Below, in pieces: positions 55,529 to 64,000 of a stretch of 64,000 nt of DNA. The notes under the pieces were generated by a model. That model saw nothing but the letters and a program-made list of their open reading frames with translations. It was not told the origin of the DNA and searched no databases. The stretch's first letter is position 1. Every line of letters starts with the position of its first letter. Origin of the DNA: Pseudobdellovibrionaceae bacterium (GTDB lineage: Bacteria > Bdellovibrionota > Bdellovibrionia > Bdellovibrionales > Bdellovibrionaceae); contig JABWCN010000003.1 in NCBI GenBank assembly GCA_013359135.1, positions 1 through 64,000 of the forward strand. Reading direction: 5' to 3'. The translations under genes and the position numbers were made by a program.

Positions 55529-55578
55529 ATGAATATCCTAACAACGAAATTTTCAAATGGAAACCAGACTGGATTAAA

Positions 55579-55911
55579 TTAGGGCTGTTCAATAGACTTT
55601 GATCTTGGATTCTCACAAAGGGGAAGAGAGTTAGTACGACCTTTACACATCCAGGTATCAACATAAGAGATAACTTCATTTTCTTTTAAAGTGTAATATC
55701 CACGATATTGCAAAGGATCTAGTGTCGATGTCACTAATCTGCTAGTCGTCTCTTCACCCATCGCATTCCCAACTTCAAGCTGACTGATCTTCAAAAGAAA
55801 AACCCTATATTCTGCTTTTGCTCTAGTTGTTAAAAGCAACATAGTAGTACTCACAACGAGTAGAAATTGAATTTTAAAATGAAAAAAAAATATTCTACGA
55901 AAGTCGCCCAC
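55579..55911 (-). CDS. Small exported protein, unrecognised
   Basis: A 110-residue protein with a signal peptide ending in TTRAKA, and mature start EYRVFLLKISQLEVG. Starts at a GTG. Two Cys residues (WMCKGR, PLCENP) could form a disulfide. It follows the response regulator gene after 13 bases, so probably shares its transcript. Function is unknown. Confidence 0.55.
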   Translation of the reverse strand: MGDFRRIFFFHFKIQFLLVVSTTMLLLTTRAKAEYRVFLLKISQLEVGNAMGEETTSRLVTSTLDPLQYRGYYTLKENEVISYVDTWMCKGRTNSLPLCENPRSKSIEQP

Positions 55912-55924
55912 GAACTCATATCGG

Positions 55925-56635
55925 CTAATTTTTTTTATCTTTTAAGGAAAGTCTGAAGCCAATACGATTAAAAGTTCTTATTTCTCCTTCAAAATCTTTT
56001 AACTTACGTTTTAAGTTATAAATTTGGGTGTCTAGATTACCACCAGCTATCTCTGTCTCACCCCAAATATGATTTTTAATTTCATCGCGATAAACGATTC
56101 GCTGATGATTATCAAATAAAATCTTCAGAAGCAAATATTCCTTCTGAGTCAGTTTTAACTCTGCATCAGCTACCTTAAACATTTTTCTTTTATTATCAAA
56201 AGATAAGTTACCAAAGTCTTGATTGATTCTTCTATTCTTTTCGGGCCAATGAACTTTGACCCTAAAAAATAATTCTTTATTATTAAATGGTCTAGTTATA
56301 AAATCGCTGGCACCAGCTTCAAAGGCCAAAACTCTTTCATTAACAAATCCAGAGCCGGAAACAAATATCACCGGAATATTTTTGTACAGCTCCAGGGACT
56401 TGAGTTTCTGACAAACTTTTTCTCCAGTGACATGGGATAAAAAATAATCTAGCAAAATCATTCTAATTTTTTCAGGCTGAGGAAACTTTAAAAAATCCTC
56501 GAAAGTATTAAAATGCAAATACTCAATATCCTTTGGAAAGTCAGAATGGCTATAACCTTCGGCTTCCATTTTCAGTATATCTCTAAGAACTTCGAAATTT
56601 TCAAAATTATCTTCAATGACAGCAATCGAGCTCAT
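55925..56635 (-). CDS. OmpR-like response regulator with atypical receiver (Arg in place of Lys)
   Basis: A 236-residue regulator. Receiver (1-118): acidic pair in VIEDN, phospho-acceptor in ILLDYF, Ser in FVSGSGF. In the last motif (FITRPFN) the invariant Lys of KPF is Arg. The C-terminal winged-helix domain (about 135-236) has LTQKEYLLLKILFDNHQRIV and DTQIYNLKRKL. No histidine kinase gene lies beside it. It could bind DNA without normal phosphorylation. It precedes the small exported protein gene. Confidence 0.85.
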   Translation of the reverse strand: MSSIAVIEDNFENFEVLRDILKMEAEGYSHSDFPKDIEYLHFNTFEDFLKFPQPEKIRMILLDYFLSHVTGEKVCQKLKSLELYKNIPVIFVSGSGFVNERVLAFEAGASDFITRPFNNKELFFRVKVHWPEKNRRINQDFGNLSFDNKRKMFKVADAELKLTQKEYLLLKILFDNHQRIVYRDEIKNHIWGETEIAGGNLDTQIYNLKRKLKDFEGEIRTFNRIGFRLSLKDKKN

Positions 56636-56716
56636 AGGGTCAAGTTAATTGTTTATGAGTTATTGTCACTATTTTCTAGACCAATTTAAAAAAATAATTA
56701 AATTTTCTCAAATTTC

Positions 56717-56989
56717 TCAAAATTTCTTGATAGTTATAAGATAGGATATCTCTTTCATAATAAAATTAAGCCTGCCACTTAATTGCTTTAGCGTTTCAAT
56801 ATTTTCAGATAAGCGCTCTAAATCGCTAATAGATTGCAAAGGTAAATCTGCCATTTCTTTATAAACAAACTGCTCCAAGTTTGTTAGTTCAAGAGATAAC
56901 GACGCTCGGCTTGAAACTTTTAAATCATCAACAGCCAGCTCTTCTTGTCCGCCAAGACCCACCTGATTCAGATCAGTTAATAATTTCAT
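56717..56989 (-). CDS. Small unrecognised helical protein
   Basis: A 90-residue protein with an ATG start, rich in Leu/Glu/Ser and predicted mostly helical (LERLSENIETLKQLSGRLNF). No signal peptide. It lies 81 bases upstream of the response regulator on the same strand and may be co-transcribed. No family recognised. Confidence 0.5.
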   Translation of the reverse strand: MKLLTDLNQVGLGGQEELAVDDLKVSSRASLSLELTNLEQFVYKEMADLPLQSISDLERLSENIETLKQLSGRLNFIMKEISYLITIKKF

Positions 56990-57072
56990 TCGCTACACCT
57001 TTCTCCAGAACTATAGTCTAGATCTTTTTTTAAGTAAATCTCAACAAGAAACTTTCAAATGTAAGGTTTTCA

Positions 57073-57699
57073 TCAATACTCACACGTGAGTGATTTTTTA
57101 TCCGTAGCGGCAATACTCACACGATCACTCTGGCTTGCCAAGTACGTTGCCATTACACTTTGATCGACATCTTTATGTTTTAATCCTAAAACATGCCCCA
57201 TTTCATGGATCAGCAAGGCTTCTATACTCACCTTACTTGGTCCTTTATCCTGTAAAGTCATACCATAGAACTTAAAATTTTTGGCATTCACTCTAATATC
57301 TGCCTCTTTAATCTCATCCCCAATCCAATAAACACTGGTTCTTGCTTGCTCTGTAGGCTTTTCAGCCTCCCAAGAGTTATAAAAATAGACAACATTCTGA
57401 GTGTCTTTAAAAGACTGCGTAGGTCCTTTTTGAATGTCCTCTGTGTCCACAAGAATCACTGTCTTTCCAAGCGCTTGATTCCACTTTTCCGCAGCTTCAG
57501 CAATTGAAGAATAGTATTCTTTGGGAACAGACTCATGAAGCTTCATCACAACAGGTACCTTTCCCTTCCATGAAATTCGCTCTCCATAAACATTCTGCAC
57601 AAAACCACAATCTTGTTGGGATTTAGGAGCACAGGCAGTTAAATAGGAAAGTAATCCCGTTAATGCTATCAATAAAAGTGTTTTTAAAATAATTTTCAT
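57073..57699 (-). CDS. Matrixin-like zinc metalloprotease lipoprotein
   Basis: A 208-residue lipoprotein. The signal peptide ends in YLTACAPK (lipobox Cys23). The zinc site HEMGHVLGLKH (H165, E166, H169, H175) follows the HExxHxxGxxH pattern of metzincins and SVMATY (M183) is the Met-turn. Spacing fits matrixin/M10-like enzymes. The catalytic domain is small but complete. It is predicted to be membrane-anchored and to act in the periplasm or outside the cell. Confidence 0.8.
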   Translation of the reverse strand: MKIILKTLLLIALTGLLSYLTACAPKSQQDCGFVQNVYGERISWKGKVPVVMKLHESVPKEYYSSIAEAAEKWNQALGKTVILVDTEDIQKGPTQSFKDTQNVVYFYNSWEAEKPTEQARTSVYWIGDEIKEADIRVNAKNFKFYGMTLQDKGPSKVSIEALLIHEMGHVLGLKHKDVDQSVMATYLASQSDRVSIAATDKKSLTCEY

Positions 57700-58016
57700 A
57701 TCTCATAAAGAGACTAAGGCAATCTCAGCGCCAAATTTTAAGAATTTTGTTAAGGCCTGAAGAAACAACTACAACTATACGATTTTTATAAGTTTTATAG
57801 TTTTTAAAAAGGATTTAAACTATCGAGCTGATAACGTCTCATTTTGAAATTAATGATCAAAAACCAATTAAAGAGATTTAACTTATTGAATTTACAAATC
57901 TTTTACTGTCTTATTTTAAAACACTCAAAAAGAGACAAAAATGGAGACTTTTCCATATAAAAACATCCTCCAGGACTTTGGTTTTAGTTTAAAAAAAATC
58001 TACCGATGAAACTATT
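57700..58016. other. Gene-free divergent region
   Basis: A 317-base AT-rich stretch between the metalloprotease and delta-60-repeat lipoprotein genes. It must hold two divergent promoters. ATGGA at about 57940 can pair with TCCAT about 10 bases downstream, but no clear -35/-10 box or RNA fold was recognised. Confidence 0.4.
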
Positions 58017-60155
58017 ATGTTAAAGAGTTTAAGGAACCTATCTCTTTTATTGCTTATTTTTACCTTTGGATGCACTCCTGTAGACTTGAAACTAAATGGA
58101 GATCTATACTCTTTAATGCAGTACTCTTTCCAAGATGGAGGCTATGAACTCTATAAAGAAAACTCTCAACAAAAATTGAAAATATACTCTTCAACTGCTG
58201 ACTTTCTTACAGAGGATTTACAAGTACGACTTAACTTTCAAAGCGAAACTTACAAAAGCAGCGAAATTTTCACCGATTTTCCTGAAGAACCTATAACAAT
58301 AAAAAAAGGAGAACAGCTTTTTAGTCAGATATTAACTATTCAAGCTGACTTACCTAAAGAACAAATCTCACTAAAAATCAAAATTGAAACTTTAAATAAT
58401 AAAGTAGCTTTTTCACCAGATACTTTTGAAATTGTTATAAATGATTCCGTCAAAAAGCCAAAATTTACTAACCCCTCTCCTTTAAGTTATATCAATAGTC
58501 TAAATCAGAGCTCCTTAACGATTACAGGTGAGTGCTCATCAAAAAATATAGTGATAGTAAATATCACAGACACAGCTAACATGAACCAATCTACAACCTG
58601 TGCATCGGGTACTTTCTCTGTTACATTTGATCTTTCTAATCTTCCAGACCAACAATTGGTTTTTAAAGCTAAACAGACCAATTCTGTGGGACTTTCATCT
58701 CTAGAAGAAGAATTAATACTCCAAAAAGATGCTGCTATAATTTCACTACCTATCACCTTAAACCCCAACGAACTAGATGGGTCTACGGCTAACCAGAACC
58801 TAATTGGCTTTACAGCAACCATTGATTATGATTCAAACAATCTATCACCCTTGTCTTTAGCTCTCTACACAAATGATATTTGCTCACTCTCAAATAAAGT
58901 TGGCGAGGCTACAGTTTCTAGCAATAATTTTGGATTCGATGTGGACTTTAAAAATATTGAAGGCCCTAAAAGTCTTTACGCCCAATTTACCAAACAATCA
59001 GGAACTATTTTGTCTTGTGATAAATTACCATTTTCTTATTTCTTTACTAAATCTGAGATTTTACTTGCTGGTGATTTTAATAAATTCAACTCCATTACTA
59101 GTAATGGTCTCGTCAAATTGGATTCTCAAGGTAATAAACTTAGCAGCTCAGAATTTGACATAGGTAGTGGTTTTGAGACTTCTACCGGTTTAACTGATTA
59201 TGTACGCCGTATATTGATCGAAGCTGGGAGTTATTTGTTCGTCGGAAAATTTACTCAATTCAATACGGCAACGGCTCCTTATGCAGCACGATTAAATAAA
59301 GATGGAAGCGTTAACTCTCTGAGTTTTCCTAACTTCACTAGCACTATAAAAGAAATCGTAAAGGATTCCGCTGGCAATTACTATTATGGCGGTGAATTTT
59401 CAGTCTCTACCAACTTTGGCTTAGTTCGCTCTCTTATCAAACTTGATGATACAAACAAAATAGATAATACCTTCGCAGCCAACATTTCAAGCAGTGGTAT
59501 TTTTGGCTTATTTTCTTCTGTTAGGAAAATAGTGACTCTACCCTCTGGAGATTTAATTGTTGTTGGCGGTTTATTCGACAACAACATCGTAAAAGTAGAC
59601 AGCACAGGTAAAGAAGTTACTTCGTTCACCGCTAACGTTGGATCTGGCGCTGATGACACTATTTATTCTATTTTACCGTTACGAGATGGAACATATTTAT
59701 TAACAGGAGTTTTTAATTACTTTAACGGTGTTAAATGCGCTAGAGTTGCCAAAATTAATGCTAATGGAGTCATCGATGCAGCCTTTTGTAGTAAGTCTAA
59801 TAACATCATTAGCACTGCAGATGGAAATTACGCTCTGGCCAGTTACGAAAGTTCTACTAATAGTTTATTCATCGGGGGACAGTTTTTAAAAGGTATTAAA
59901 GTCCTTAATTCTGATGGTTCCTTGAATTCCACAATGACTTCTGCATTTGGTAGTGGCTTTGATAAAACTGTGTACGTTATTAAAGAGTTTGTAGATGGTG
60001 ACTTACTTATCGGTGGTGACTTTACAAGTTACAAAGGAATTAGTGGACATAAAGCTTTTGTTAAAATGAATAAACAAGGAACTGTTAACAGCACTTTTAA
60101 GGGAAACAAAAAATTTACTAGTTCAGACGATGCTGTATACGATATCGCGTTTTAA
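58017..60155 (+). CDS. Lipoprotein with Ig-like region and delta-60 beta-propeller repeats
   Basis: A 712-residue lipoprotein. Lipobox FTFGCTPVD (Cys19). Residues about 25-340 are beta-rich and Ig-like. From about 345 on, repeated units of the form GGxF..ngx...aRlnxdGslD..F are seen (ILLAGDFNKFNSI, FVGKFTQFNTA, VVGGLFDNNIVKVD, FIGGQFLKGIKVL, LIGGDFTSYKGI), the delta-60 repeat that makes a beta-propeller. Likely surface-exposed and involved in binding. A hairpin terminator candidate follows the stop. Confidence 0.75.
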   Translation: MLKSLRNLSLLLLIFTFGCTPVDLKLNGDLYSLMQYSFQDGGYELYKENSQQKLKIYSSTADFLTEDLQVRLNFQSETYKSSEIFTDFPEEPITIKKGEQLFSQILTIQADLPKEQISLKIKIETLNNKVAFSPDTFEIVINDSVKKPKFTNPSPLSYINSLNQSSLTITGECSSKNIVIVNITDTANMNQSTTCASGTFSVTFDLSNLPDQQLVFKAKQTNSVGLSSLEEELILQKDAAIISLPITLNPNELDGSTANQNLIGFTATIDYDSNNLSPLSLALYTNDICSLSNKVGEATVSSNNFGFDVDFKNIEGPKSLYAQFTKQSGTILSCDKLPFSYFFTKSEILLAGDFNKFNSITSNGLVKLDSQGNKLSSSEFDIGSGFETSTGLTDYVRRILIEAGSYLFVGKFTQFNTATAPYAARLNKDGSVNSLSFPNFTSTIKEIVKDSAGNYYYGGEFSVSTNFGLVRSLIKLDDTNKIDNTFAANISSSGIFGLFSSVRKIVTLPSGDLIVVGGLFDNNIVKVDSTGKEVTSFTANVGSGADDTIYSILPLRDGTYLLTGVFNYFNGVKCARVAKINANGVIDAAFCSKSNNIISTADGNYALASYESSTNSLFIGGQFLKGIKVLNSDGSLNSTMTSAFGSGFDKTVYVIKEFVDGDLLIGGDFTSYKGISGHKAFVKMNKQGTVNSTFKGNKKFTSSDDAVYDIAF

Positions 60156-60196
60156 GTATAATTATTTTTTATAGTTCTTGAAATCAAAACTCTAGA

Positions 60197-60240
60197 GACA
60201 AACCCACACTAAAGCCTAGTCTAATTTTGTCACTTTTTTT
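60197..60240 (+). terminator. Candidate terminator after the delta-60-repeat gene
   Basis: GACAAA (60197-60202) pairs with TTTGTC (60226-60231), enclosing ACTA/TAGT, and is followed by seven T (60234-60240). The stem is weak but the T-run is good. Confidence 0.45.
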
Positions 60241-60293
60241 GAACTAATCGACACCACTAAGTTAAGTTATTGAAAACACAGTGTAAAAAATGT

Positions 60294-60308
60294 TGGCAAG
60301 TGTCTTGC
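60294..60308 (+). promoter_or_regulatory. Sigma-54 (RpoN) promoter
   Basis: TGGCAA (60294-60299), five bases, then TTGC (60305-60308), matching TGGCAC-N5-TTGC with one mismatch; the GG/GC spacing is exact. Start of transcription would be near 60320. It lies outside any gene, just upstream of a structured RNA candidate. Confidence 0.55.
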
Positions 60309-60319
60309 TTATATACAAT

Positions 60320-60480
60320 GACAAGACCAATCAGTTCCTCCCAGTCACAACCGTGACGATCCTTAGGGAGCTTGAACGAAACAGCCAATCAAAGAAACCA
60401 ACCTAAAAGAAGAGGATTAAAAAGATCCTCTCCTCCTGCCGTTTGACTAGTGAATTAGCAATGGACTTCTCTTTTCTAAA
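60320..60480 (+). ncRNA. Candidate structured small RNA or leader
   Basis: Downstream of the sigma-54-type promoter. Outer stem GTTC-CTCCC (60334-60342) with GGGAG-GAAC (60366-60377), enclosing the perfect hairpin GTCAC/GTGAC (60344-60357). A second perfect hairpin AGAGGAT/ATCCTCT spans 60411-60431. No reading frame is visible. It could be a free sRNA or the leader of the lipoprotein gene at 60551; I do not recognise a known RNA family. The 3' end is a guess, as no terminator is seen. Confidence 0.4.
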
Positions 60481-60550
60481 ATATTGATATTATATTTTCA
60501 TTTGACCATTTCTAAACCTCAAGAGAGCATATGGCAGTGAGGAGTCTCCT

Positions 60551-61120
60551 ATGAGAAAAAAATTAGTTCTTTGTCTTGGTCTATTTTTGTTTTATCAGAT
60601 GGGTTGTAAAAGCAATCCGCACAAAGCTGAAAAAATTGATACCAAAGTAGAAAACCATGGACAAATATCTGGCGATACCACTGTCGGGATTAAAGATGGA
60701 AATATGATTGTACAAAAAAAAGTACAAATGAATGAAGAACTTCGCCGCGTCCAAAATGAAGTTTACGAGCTTGAAGATCGCGTTTATGGTAACAGGAAAT
60801 ATGGCTCCTTAGGACTTTATGGAGTTCTTCGTCAATGCCGTCTAGATCTTTCTGATCAAAAAAATGGCGGTGATGGCAAGCTCAAATGGACAGAGCCCAT
60901 AGATCGCATCACAGACAAAGAAGATGATTACAAAATAGGTTTGGACGAAAAAGAAAAGCTTGTTGGTGTCAGTGAAGAGTTTTTGAAAGATAGAATTGAG
61001 CGTTTTCGCGGTTACAAACAAGTCTTAATGAAAAGACAGGATGAGTACGAAGAAAAAGTACAAATCTGTAAAGCTGACTTAAAATCTCAGCAAAGTAAAA
61101 ATCAAAAATCAAATGATTAG
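60551..61120 (+). CDS. Small lipoprotein, unrecognised
   Basis: A 189-residue protein with a lipobox at QMGCKSNP (Cys19). The mature part is charged and helical, with possible coiled coil (ELRRVQNEVYELEDRVYGN) and YGVLRQCRLDLSD. GAGGAG precedes the ATG. The gene follows the structured RNA region and may be expressed from its sigma-54-type promoter. An inverted repeat follows its stop. Function is unknown. Confidence 0.6.
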   Translation: MRKKLVLCLGLFLFYQMGCKSNPHKAEKIDTKVENHGQISGDTTVGIKDGNMIVQKKVQMNEELRRVQNEVYELEDRVYGNRKYGSLGLYGVLRQCRLDLSDQKNGGDGKLKWTEPIDRITDKEDDYKIGLDEKEKLVGVSEEFLKDRIERFRGYKQVLMKRQDEYEEKVQICKADLKSQQSKNQKSND

Positions 61121-61129
61121 TTGTTTTAC

Positions 61130-61153
61130 ACTCTAGGATTGATGACCTAGAGT
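61130..61153. terminator. Inverted repeat, possible terminator
   Basis: ACTCTAGG (61130-61137) and CCTAGAGT (61146-61153) form a perfect eight-base stem with an eight-base loop, ten bases after the lipoprotein stop. Only a short TTT run follows, so termination may be weak. Confidence 0.45.
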
Positions 61154-61424
61154 TTAAGCACAAAATGGCTCTTTTAATGATTAAACCTACTTTAGATGAG
61201 AATTCTAATTTAAAAAAATTTTCTCTTGAAATGCCAGCTCCTTCTAGATTATCCTAGTCTTAAATCCAGTGAGTATTTTATTCCCTGGGTTTAAAATTAA
61301 CACATCTTTGTAAGAGATTTTATTTTTTCTGATTGCTTAGATCATTGAAATAAAAACGTAAAAAGTTTCTTGAATAAAGAAATCCGTTTGCGGATAATTT
61401 CTTGCAGAAAACAAAGGAGTTTCT
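61154..61424. other. Upstream region of glutamine synthetase
   Basis: AT-rich gene-free stretch (about 270 bases) that must hold the promoter of the type III glutamine synthetase gene. No convincing NtrC or sigma-54 site was seen; a TTGC at 61402 is too close to the ribosome site to be a -12 box. Confidence 0.4.
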
Positions 61425-63650
61425 ATGTCATCGGTTAATACAACCTCAGCAAGCCCTCGCGCTCAAGCTTTACAAGCGGCCCTCAATTTTCCTAACGTAC
61501 AAGTAGATAGACCTATTTCAAACACAGCACCTATTTCAGATTTTTTTGGTTCCATGACTTTTGGTCTTGCTCACATGAGAGAGAAACTACCCAAAGATGC
61601 TTATCAAAGTTTACTTAAAACTCTTGAGCAAGGAAAGAAGCTTCCTAAAGAAACCGCTGAAGCTATTGCCTCTGCTGTCAAAGAATGGTCGGTAGCAAAA
61701 GGCGTTACTCATTTCTGCCATTGGTTTCAACCTATGACAGGATTAACTGCGGAAAAACATGATGCTTTTATCACTATTCAGACCTCTTATCATTCTGAAC
61801 TAAGAGTGATTGAAAGGTTCACCGGTAGTCAATTAATTCAAGGCGAACCAGATGCATCTAGTTTTCCTTCCGGAGGCATGAGATCTACTTTCGAAGCAAG
61901 GGGTTATACAACATGGGATCCATCATCTCCTCTTTTTATTATTGAAGACGAGGCTGGAAAAACACTTTGCGTTCCAACTGTTTTCTTTGGATACCACGGC
62001 CAAGCTCTTGACTGCAAAACACCTCTGTTAAGATCACTCGAATCGCTAAACAGCGAAGCCTGCGATTTTTTAAAACTCCTTGGAGATGTTGACGTTAAAA
62101 GAATTAATGCCACCTTAGGAGCAGAACAAGAATACTTTTTAATAGATAGAAACTTTGTCGCTCTCAGACCCGATTTAATTATGACAGGGAGAACTCTTCT
62201 TGGCGGTTCCTCACCTAGAGGACAACAATTAGAAGATCACTATTTTGGTTCTATTCCTACCCGTGTGAAAAAATATATGCAAGAAGTGGAGTATGAACTA
62301 TTCAAACTAGGAATCCCCGCAAAAACTCGTCACAATGAGGTTGCTCCAAGTCAGTTCGAGTTAGCTCCTATTTTTGAAGACGTAAACATCTCTGCCGACC
62401 ATAATACTTTATCAATGGAGGTTTTAAAACGTATTGCTTTAAAACATAATTTTGTGTGTTTGCTTCATGAAAAACCTTTTGCCGGAATCAATGGAAGTGG
62501 AAAACATAACAACTGGAGCTTGTCCAATGACAAAGGAGAGAATCTTCTAGAGCCCGGAACTACTCCACATCAAAATTTAAGATTCTTAGCTGTTCTTTCT
62601 GTTGTACTAAAAGCTGTATATGAAAACTCTGCAGTCCTTAGAGCATCGATTGCATCTCCTGGCAACGATCATCGCCTTGGTGCCAATGAAGCTCCTCCAG
62701 CTATTATTTCTGTTTTCCTTGGAAGCATGCTTGAAAAAATTTGTAACGAAATTGAGGAAGGTAAATCGGCTCAAGCCACTGACCAACAAATCATTGATTT
62801 GGGTGTTGGCAAAATTCCAAACATCTCTAAAGACTATACAGATCGCAATCGAACTTCACCTTTTGCTTTCACTGGAAACAAGTTTGAGTTTAGAGCGGTA
62901 GGCTCTTCATCGATTGTATCTATCCCGATGACGATCCTTAACTCTGCTGTTGCCTTTGCATTCAGAGAGGCTAGTGAAAAACTTCGTAATTTACTAAAAA
63001 ACAAAGCTTCCAGAGATGAAGCCGTTATGGAGCTAACTAGAACTTATCTAAAAGAGTCAAAACAAGTTAGATTCGATGGAAATGGCTACTCTGCGGAATG
63101 GCGCGAAGAAGCAAAACGTCGTGGTTTACCGGTTCTTAACTCTACAGCCGAAGCTCTTGAGGTTTACAAAGACGAAAAAGCAACTGCCTTTTTATCGAAA
63201 ACCCATGTATTATCTGCTGAAGAGATCATGAGTCGTTATCATATTAGCGTGGAACGTTATGTGAAAACTATCGATATTGAAATTGAAACTCTTTTAGAGA
63301 TGACTCAAACCTTGGTTATACCAGCAGTCGAAAAGCAACTTAATGTTCTTTCGACGACACAGCAGCATATCAGCTCTACTTCGTTGAAAAAACACCATCA
63401 AAGTCGTAGCCACAAACTTGAGCTTGTTTTTGACTCAATTTTAGCTCTTCATGAAGATCTAACAAAGTTAAACGACACTGTTAGAAATGGCCATGATGAA
63501 ACCATCAAAATGCAAAGACTTGCTTCTGAAGTCCAACCTTTAAGCGTGAAACTCAGAGAAGCCTGTGACCAAGCTGAGAAGCTAGTTGCTGATGAATTTT
63601 GGCCTTTACCAAAATACAGAGAAATGCTTTTTACAAACTCTTTATCTTAA
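61425..63650 (+). CDS. glnN: Type III glutamine synthetase
   Basis: A 741-residue GSIII enzyme that makes glutamine from glutamate, ammonia and ATP. Characteristic parts: HFCHWFQPMTGLTAEKHDAF, LGAEQEYFLIDR (metal-ligand Glu), RHNEVAPSQFELAPIFE, NGSGKHNNWSLS (the GSIII His-Asn loop) and RLGANEAPPAII. Length is typical of GSIII and about 270 residues longer than GlnA-I. AAAGGAG precedes the ATG. It stands alone, with a strong terminator at its end. Cytoplasmic. Confidence 0.95.
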   Translation: MSSVNTTSASPRAQALQAALNFPNVQVDRPISNTAPISDFFGSMTFGLAHMREKLPKDAYQSLLKTLEQGKKLPKETAEAIASAVKEWSVAKGVTHFCHWFQPMTGLTAEKHDAFITIQTSYHSELRVIERFTGSQLIQGEPDASSFPSGGMRSTFEARGYTTWDPSSPLFIIEDEAGKTLCVPTVFFGYHGQALDCKTPLLRSLESLNSEACDFLKLLGDVDVKRINATLGAEQEYFLIDRNFVALRPDLIMTGRTLLGGSSPRGQQLEDHYFGSIPTRVKKYMQEVEYELFKLGIPAKTRHNEVAPSQFELAPIFEDVNISADHNTLSMEVLKRIALKHNFVCLLHEKPFAGINGSGKHNNWSLSNDKGENLLEPGTTPHQNLRFLAVLSVVLKAVYENSAVLRASIASPGNDHRLGANEAPPAIISVFLGSMLEKICNEIEEGKSAQATDQQIIDLGVGKIPNISKDYTDRNRTSPFAFTGNKFEFRAVGSSSIVSIPMTILNSAVAFAFREASEKLRNLLKNKASRDEAVMELTRTYLKESKQVRFDGNGYSAEWREEAKRRGLPVLNSTAEALEVYKDEKATAFLSKTHVLSAEEIMSRYHISVERYVKTIDIEIETLLEMTQTLVIPAVEKQLNVLSTTQQHISSTSLKKHHQSRSHKLELVFDSILALHEDLTKLNDTVRNGHDETIKMQRLASEVQPLSVKLREACDQAEKLVADEFWPLPKYREMLFTNSLS

Positions 63651-63667
63651 ACAGATAACTATAAAAC

Positions 63668-63701
63668 AAAAGCCCACTTGGCGTAATCTAAGTGGGCTTT
63701 T
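63668..63701 (+). terminator. Rho-independent terminator of glnN
   Basis: AAAAGCCCACTT (63668-63679) pairs perfectly with AAGTGGGCTTTT (63690-63701) over a ten-base loop, 17 bases after the stop. Stem of 12 bp ends in the T-run. It can also serve the gene on the minus strand that ends at 63709. Confidence 0.92.
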
Positions 63702-63708
63702 ATCTTCC

Positions 63709-63969
63709 CTAGAGATCTTCGCAAATGTATGCTGCCGCTGTCATTTTACCGCTCAGATCCTGGGTCAACTCTCTTAAAGATTCACACACTGGTTGTGAGC
63801 TTTCATGCTGTACTGAAACTTGAAATCCTTGATTAACCCAAGTGACTATAACCTCTTCCATTTCAGCATTAAAAACTCCTTGAATTTTTTCCCAGTGACA
63901 TTTGTTAGTAGCTACGACTCGGCCTTCTTCAAAAGGTTCATTTAAAGATTTTTTAATTGCCTTGTGCAA
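63709..63969 (-). CDS. Unrecognised protein, 5' end outside the window
   Basis: At least 86 residues are visible. The frame stays open from the TTG at 63969 to the window edge, so the true start may lie beyond 64000. Sequence is mixed (NKCHWEKIQGVFNAEMEEVI, SLRELTQDLSGKMTAAAYIC), no signal peptide seen, no family recognised. It shares the terminator at 63668-63701 with glnN. Confidence 0.5.
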   Translation of the reverse strand: MHKAIKKSLNEPFEEGRVVATNKCHWEKIQGVFNAEMEEVIVTWVNQGFQVSVQHESSQPVCESLRELTQDLSGKMTAAAYICEDL

Positions 63970-64000
63970 AAAAGACCTAGTTTTATTTCCCTGAATATAA

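Noticed and set aside
58505-58822. Minus-strand frame of 105 residues
   Set aside because: It is antisense to the Ig-like part of the delta-60 lipoprotein and has no recognisable domain.
61395-61410. Sigma-54-like -12 element upstream of glnN
   Set aside because: The -24 half matches only at GG, and the start of transcription would fall inside the ribosome site.

Overview
This is an AT-rich chromosomal window from a Gram-negative bacterium. The evidence is many signal-peptide and lipobox proteins, a dTDP-rhamnose O-antigen locus, Pst phosphate uptake, and EntS-type and EamA-type exporters. The number of secreted lipoproteins and proteases, the type III glutamine synthetase and the low GC would fit the Bdellovibrionota/Oligoflexia. 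That placement is an inference; no rRNA gene is present to settle it. Genes are packed tightly, often with ATGA overlaps, and no insertion sequence, prophage or CRISPR array was seen.

Layout. (1) 1-10551: a surface polysaccharide locus after a partial HAD hydrolase gene. It has GT2 glycosyltransferases, a Wzx-type flippase fused to a GT2 domain, the complete dTDP-L-rhamnose set (rfbD on the minus strand; rfbB, rfbA and rfbC on the plus strand), a polytopic DUF6056-like protein and a dolichyl-phosphate-hexose-synthase-like GT2. (2) 10563-18508: a LysR regulator divergent from a six-gene, translationally coupled operon. The first three genes match the known hydrazine-forming trio: a cupin/MetRS-like didomain enzyme, a DAO-type FAD oxidase and a lysine N-hydroxylase. 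They are followed by an EamA transporter, a methyltransferase and a stand-alone C39-like peptidase. This is the most exciting system here, a cryptic N-N-bond natural-product cluster with an unusual N-hydroxylase-GNAT fusion. (3) 18513-22107: central carbon genes (CoA-binding protein, transaldolase, Pgi) and a CxxCH lipoprotein. (4) 22464-27157: an exported kinase-like protein and pstSCAB, all on the minus strand. (5) 27475-33071: exported LamG-like and NlpC/P60-like proteins, an EI24 membrane protein and an ABC-F ATPase. (6) 33278-34963: an XRE regulator and a GNAT-like plus heme-oxygenase-like diiron oxidase pair, probably a second small biosynthetic operon. (7) 35068-40937: small proteins (one possibly split by a stop codon), an acyl-ACP thioesterase, an RlmI-like methyltransferase, OsmC and a large lipoprotein. 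(8) 40948-48308: a five-gene minus-strand operon (MFS, GNAT, LuxE, LuxC-ligase fusion, LuxE/PaaK-like ligase). It is a fatty-acid-reductase-like system without luciferase. (9) 48410-63969: lipB, secreted proteins (lytic transglycosylase, papain-like and matrixin-like proteases), an MFS exporter, tRNA-Arg(CCU), a coiled-coil/Hsp20 protein, a response regulator, a delta-60-repeat lipoprotein, a sigma-54-type promoter preceding a structured RNA candidate, and type III glutamine synthetase with a strong terminator.

Taken together, ordinary housekeeping genes are interleaved with three separate candidate specialised-metabolism operons (hydrazine-type, GNAT/diiron oxidase, LuxC/LuxE). All functional assignments come from reading motifs and family resemblance; no database search was run.
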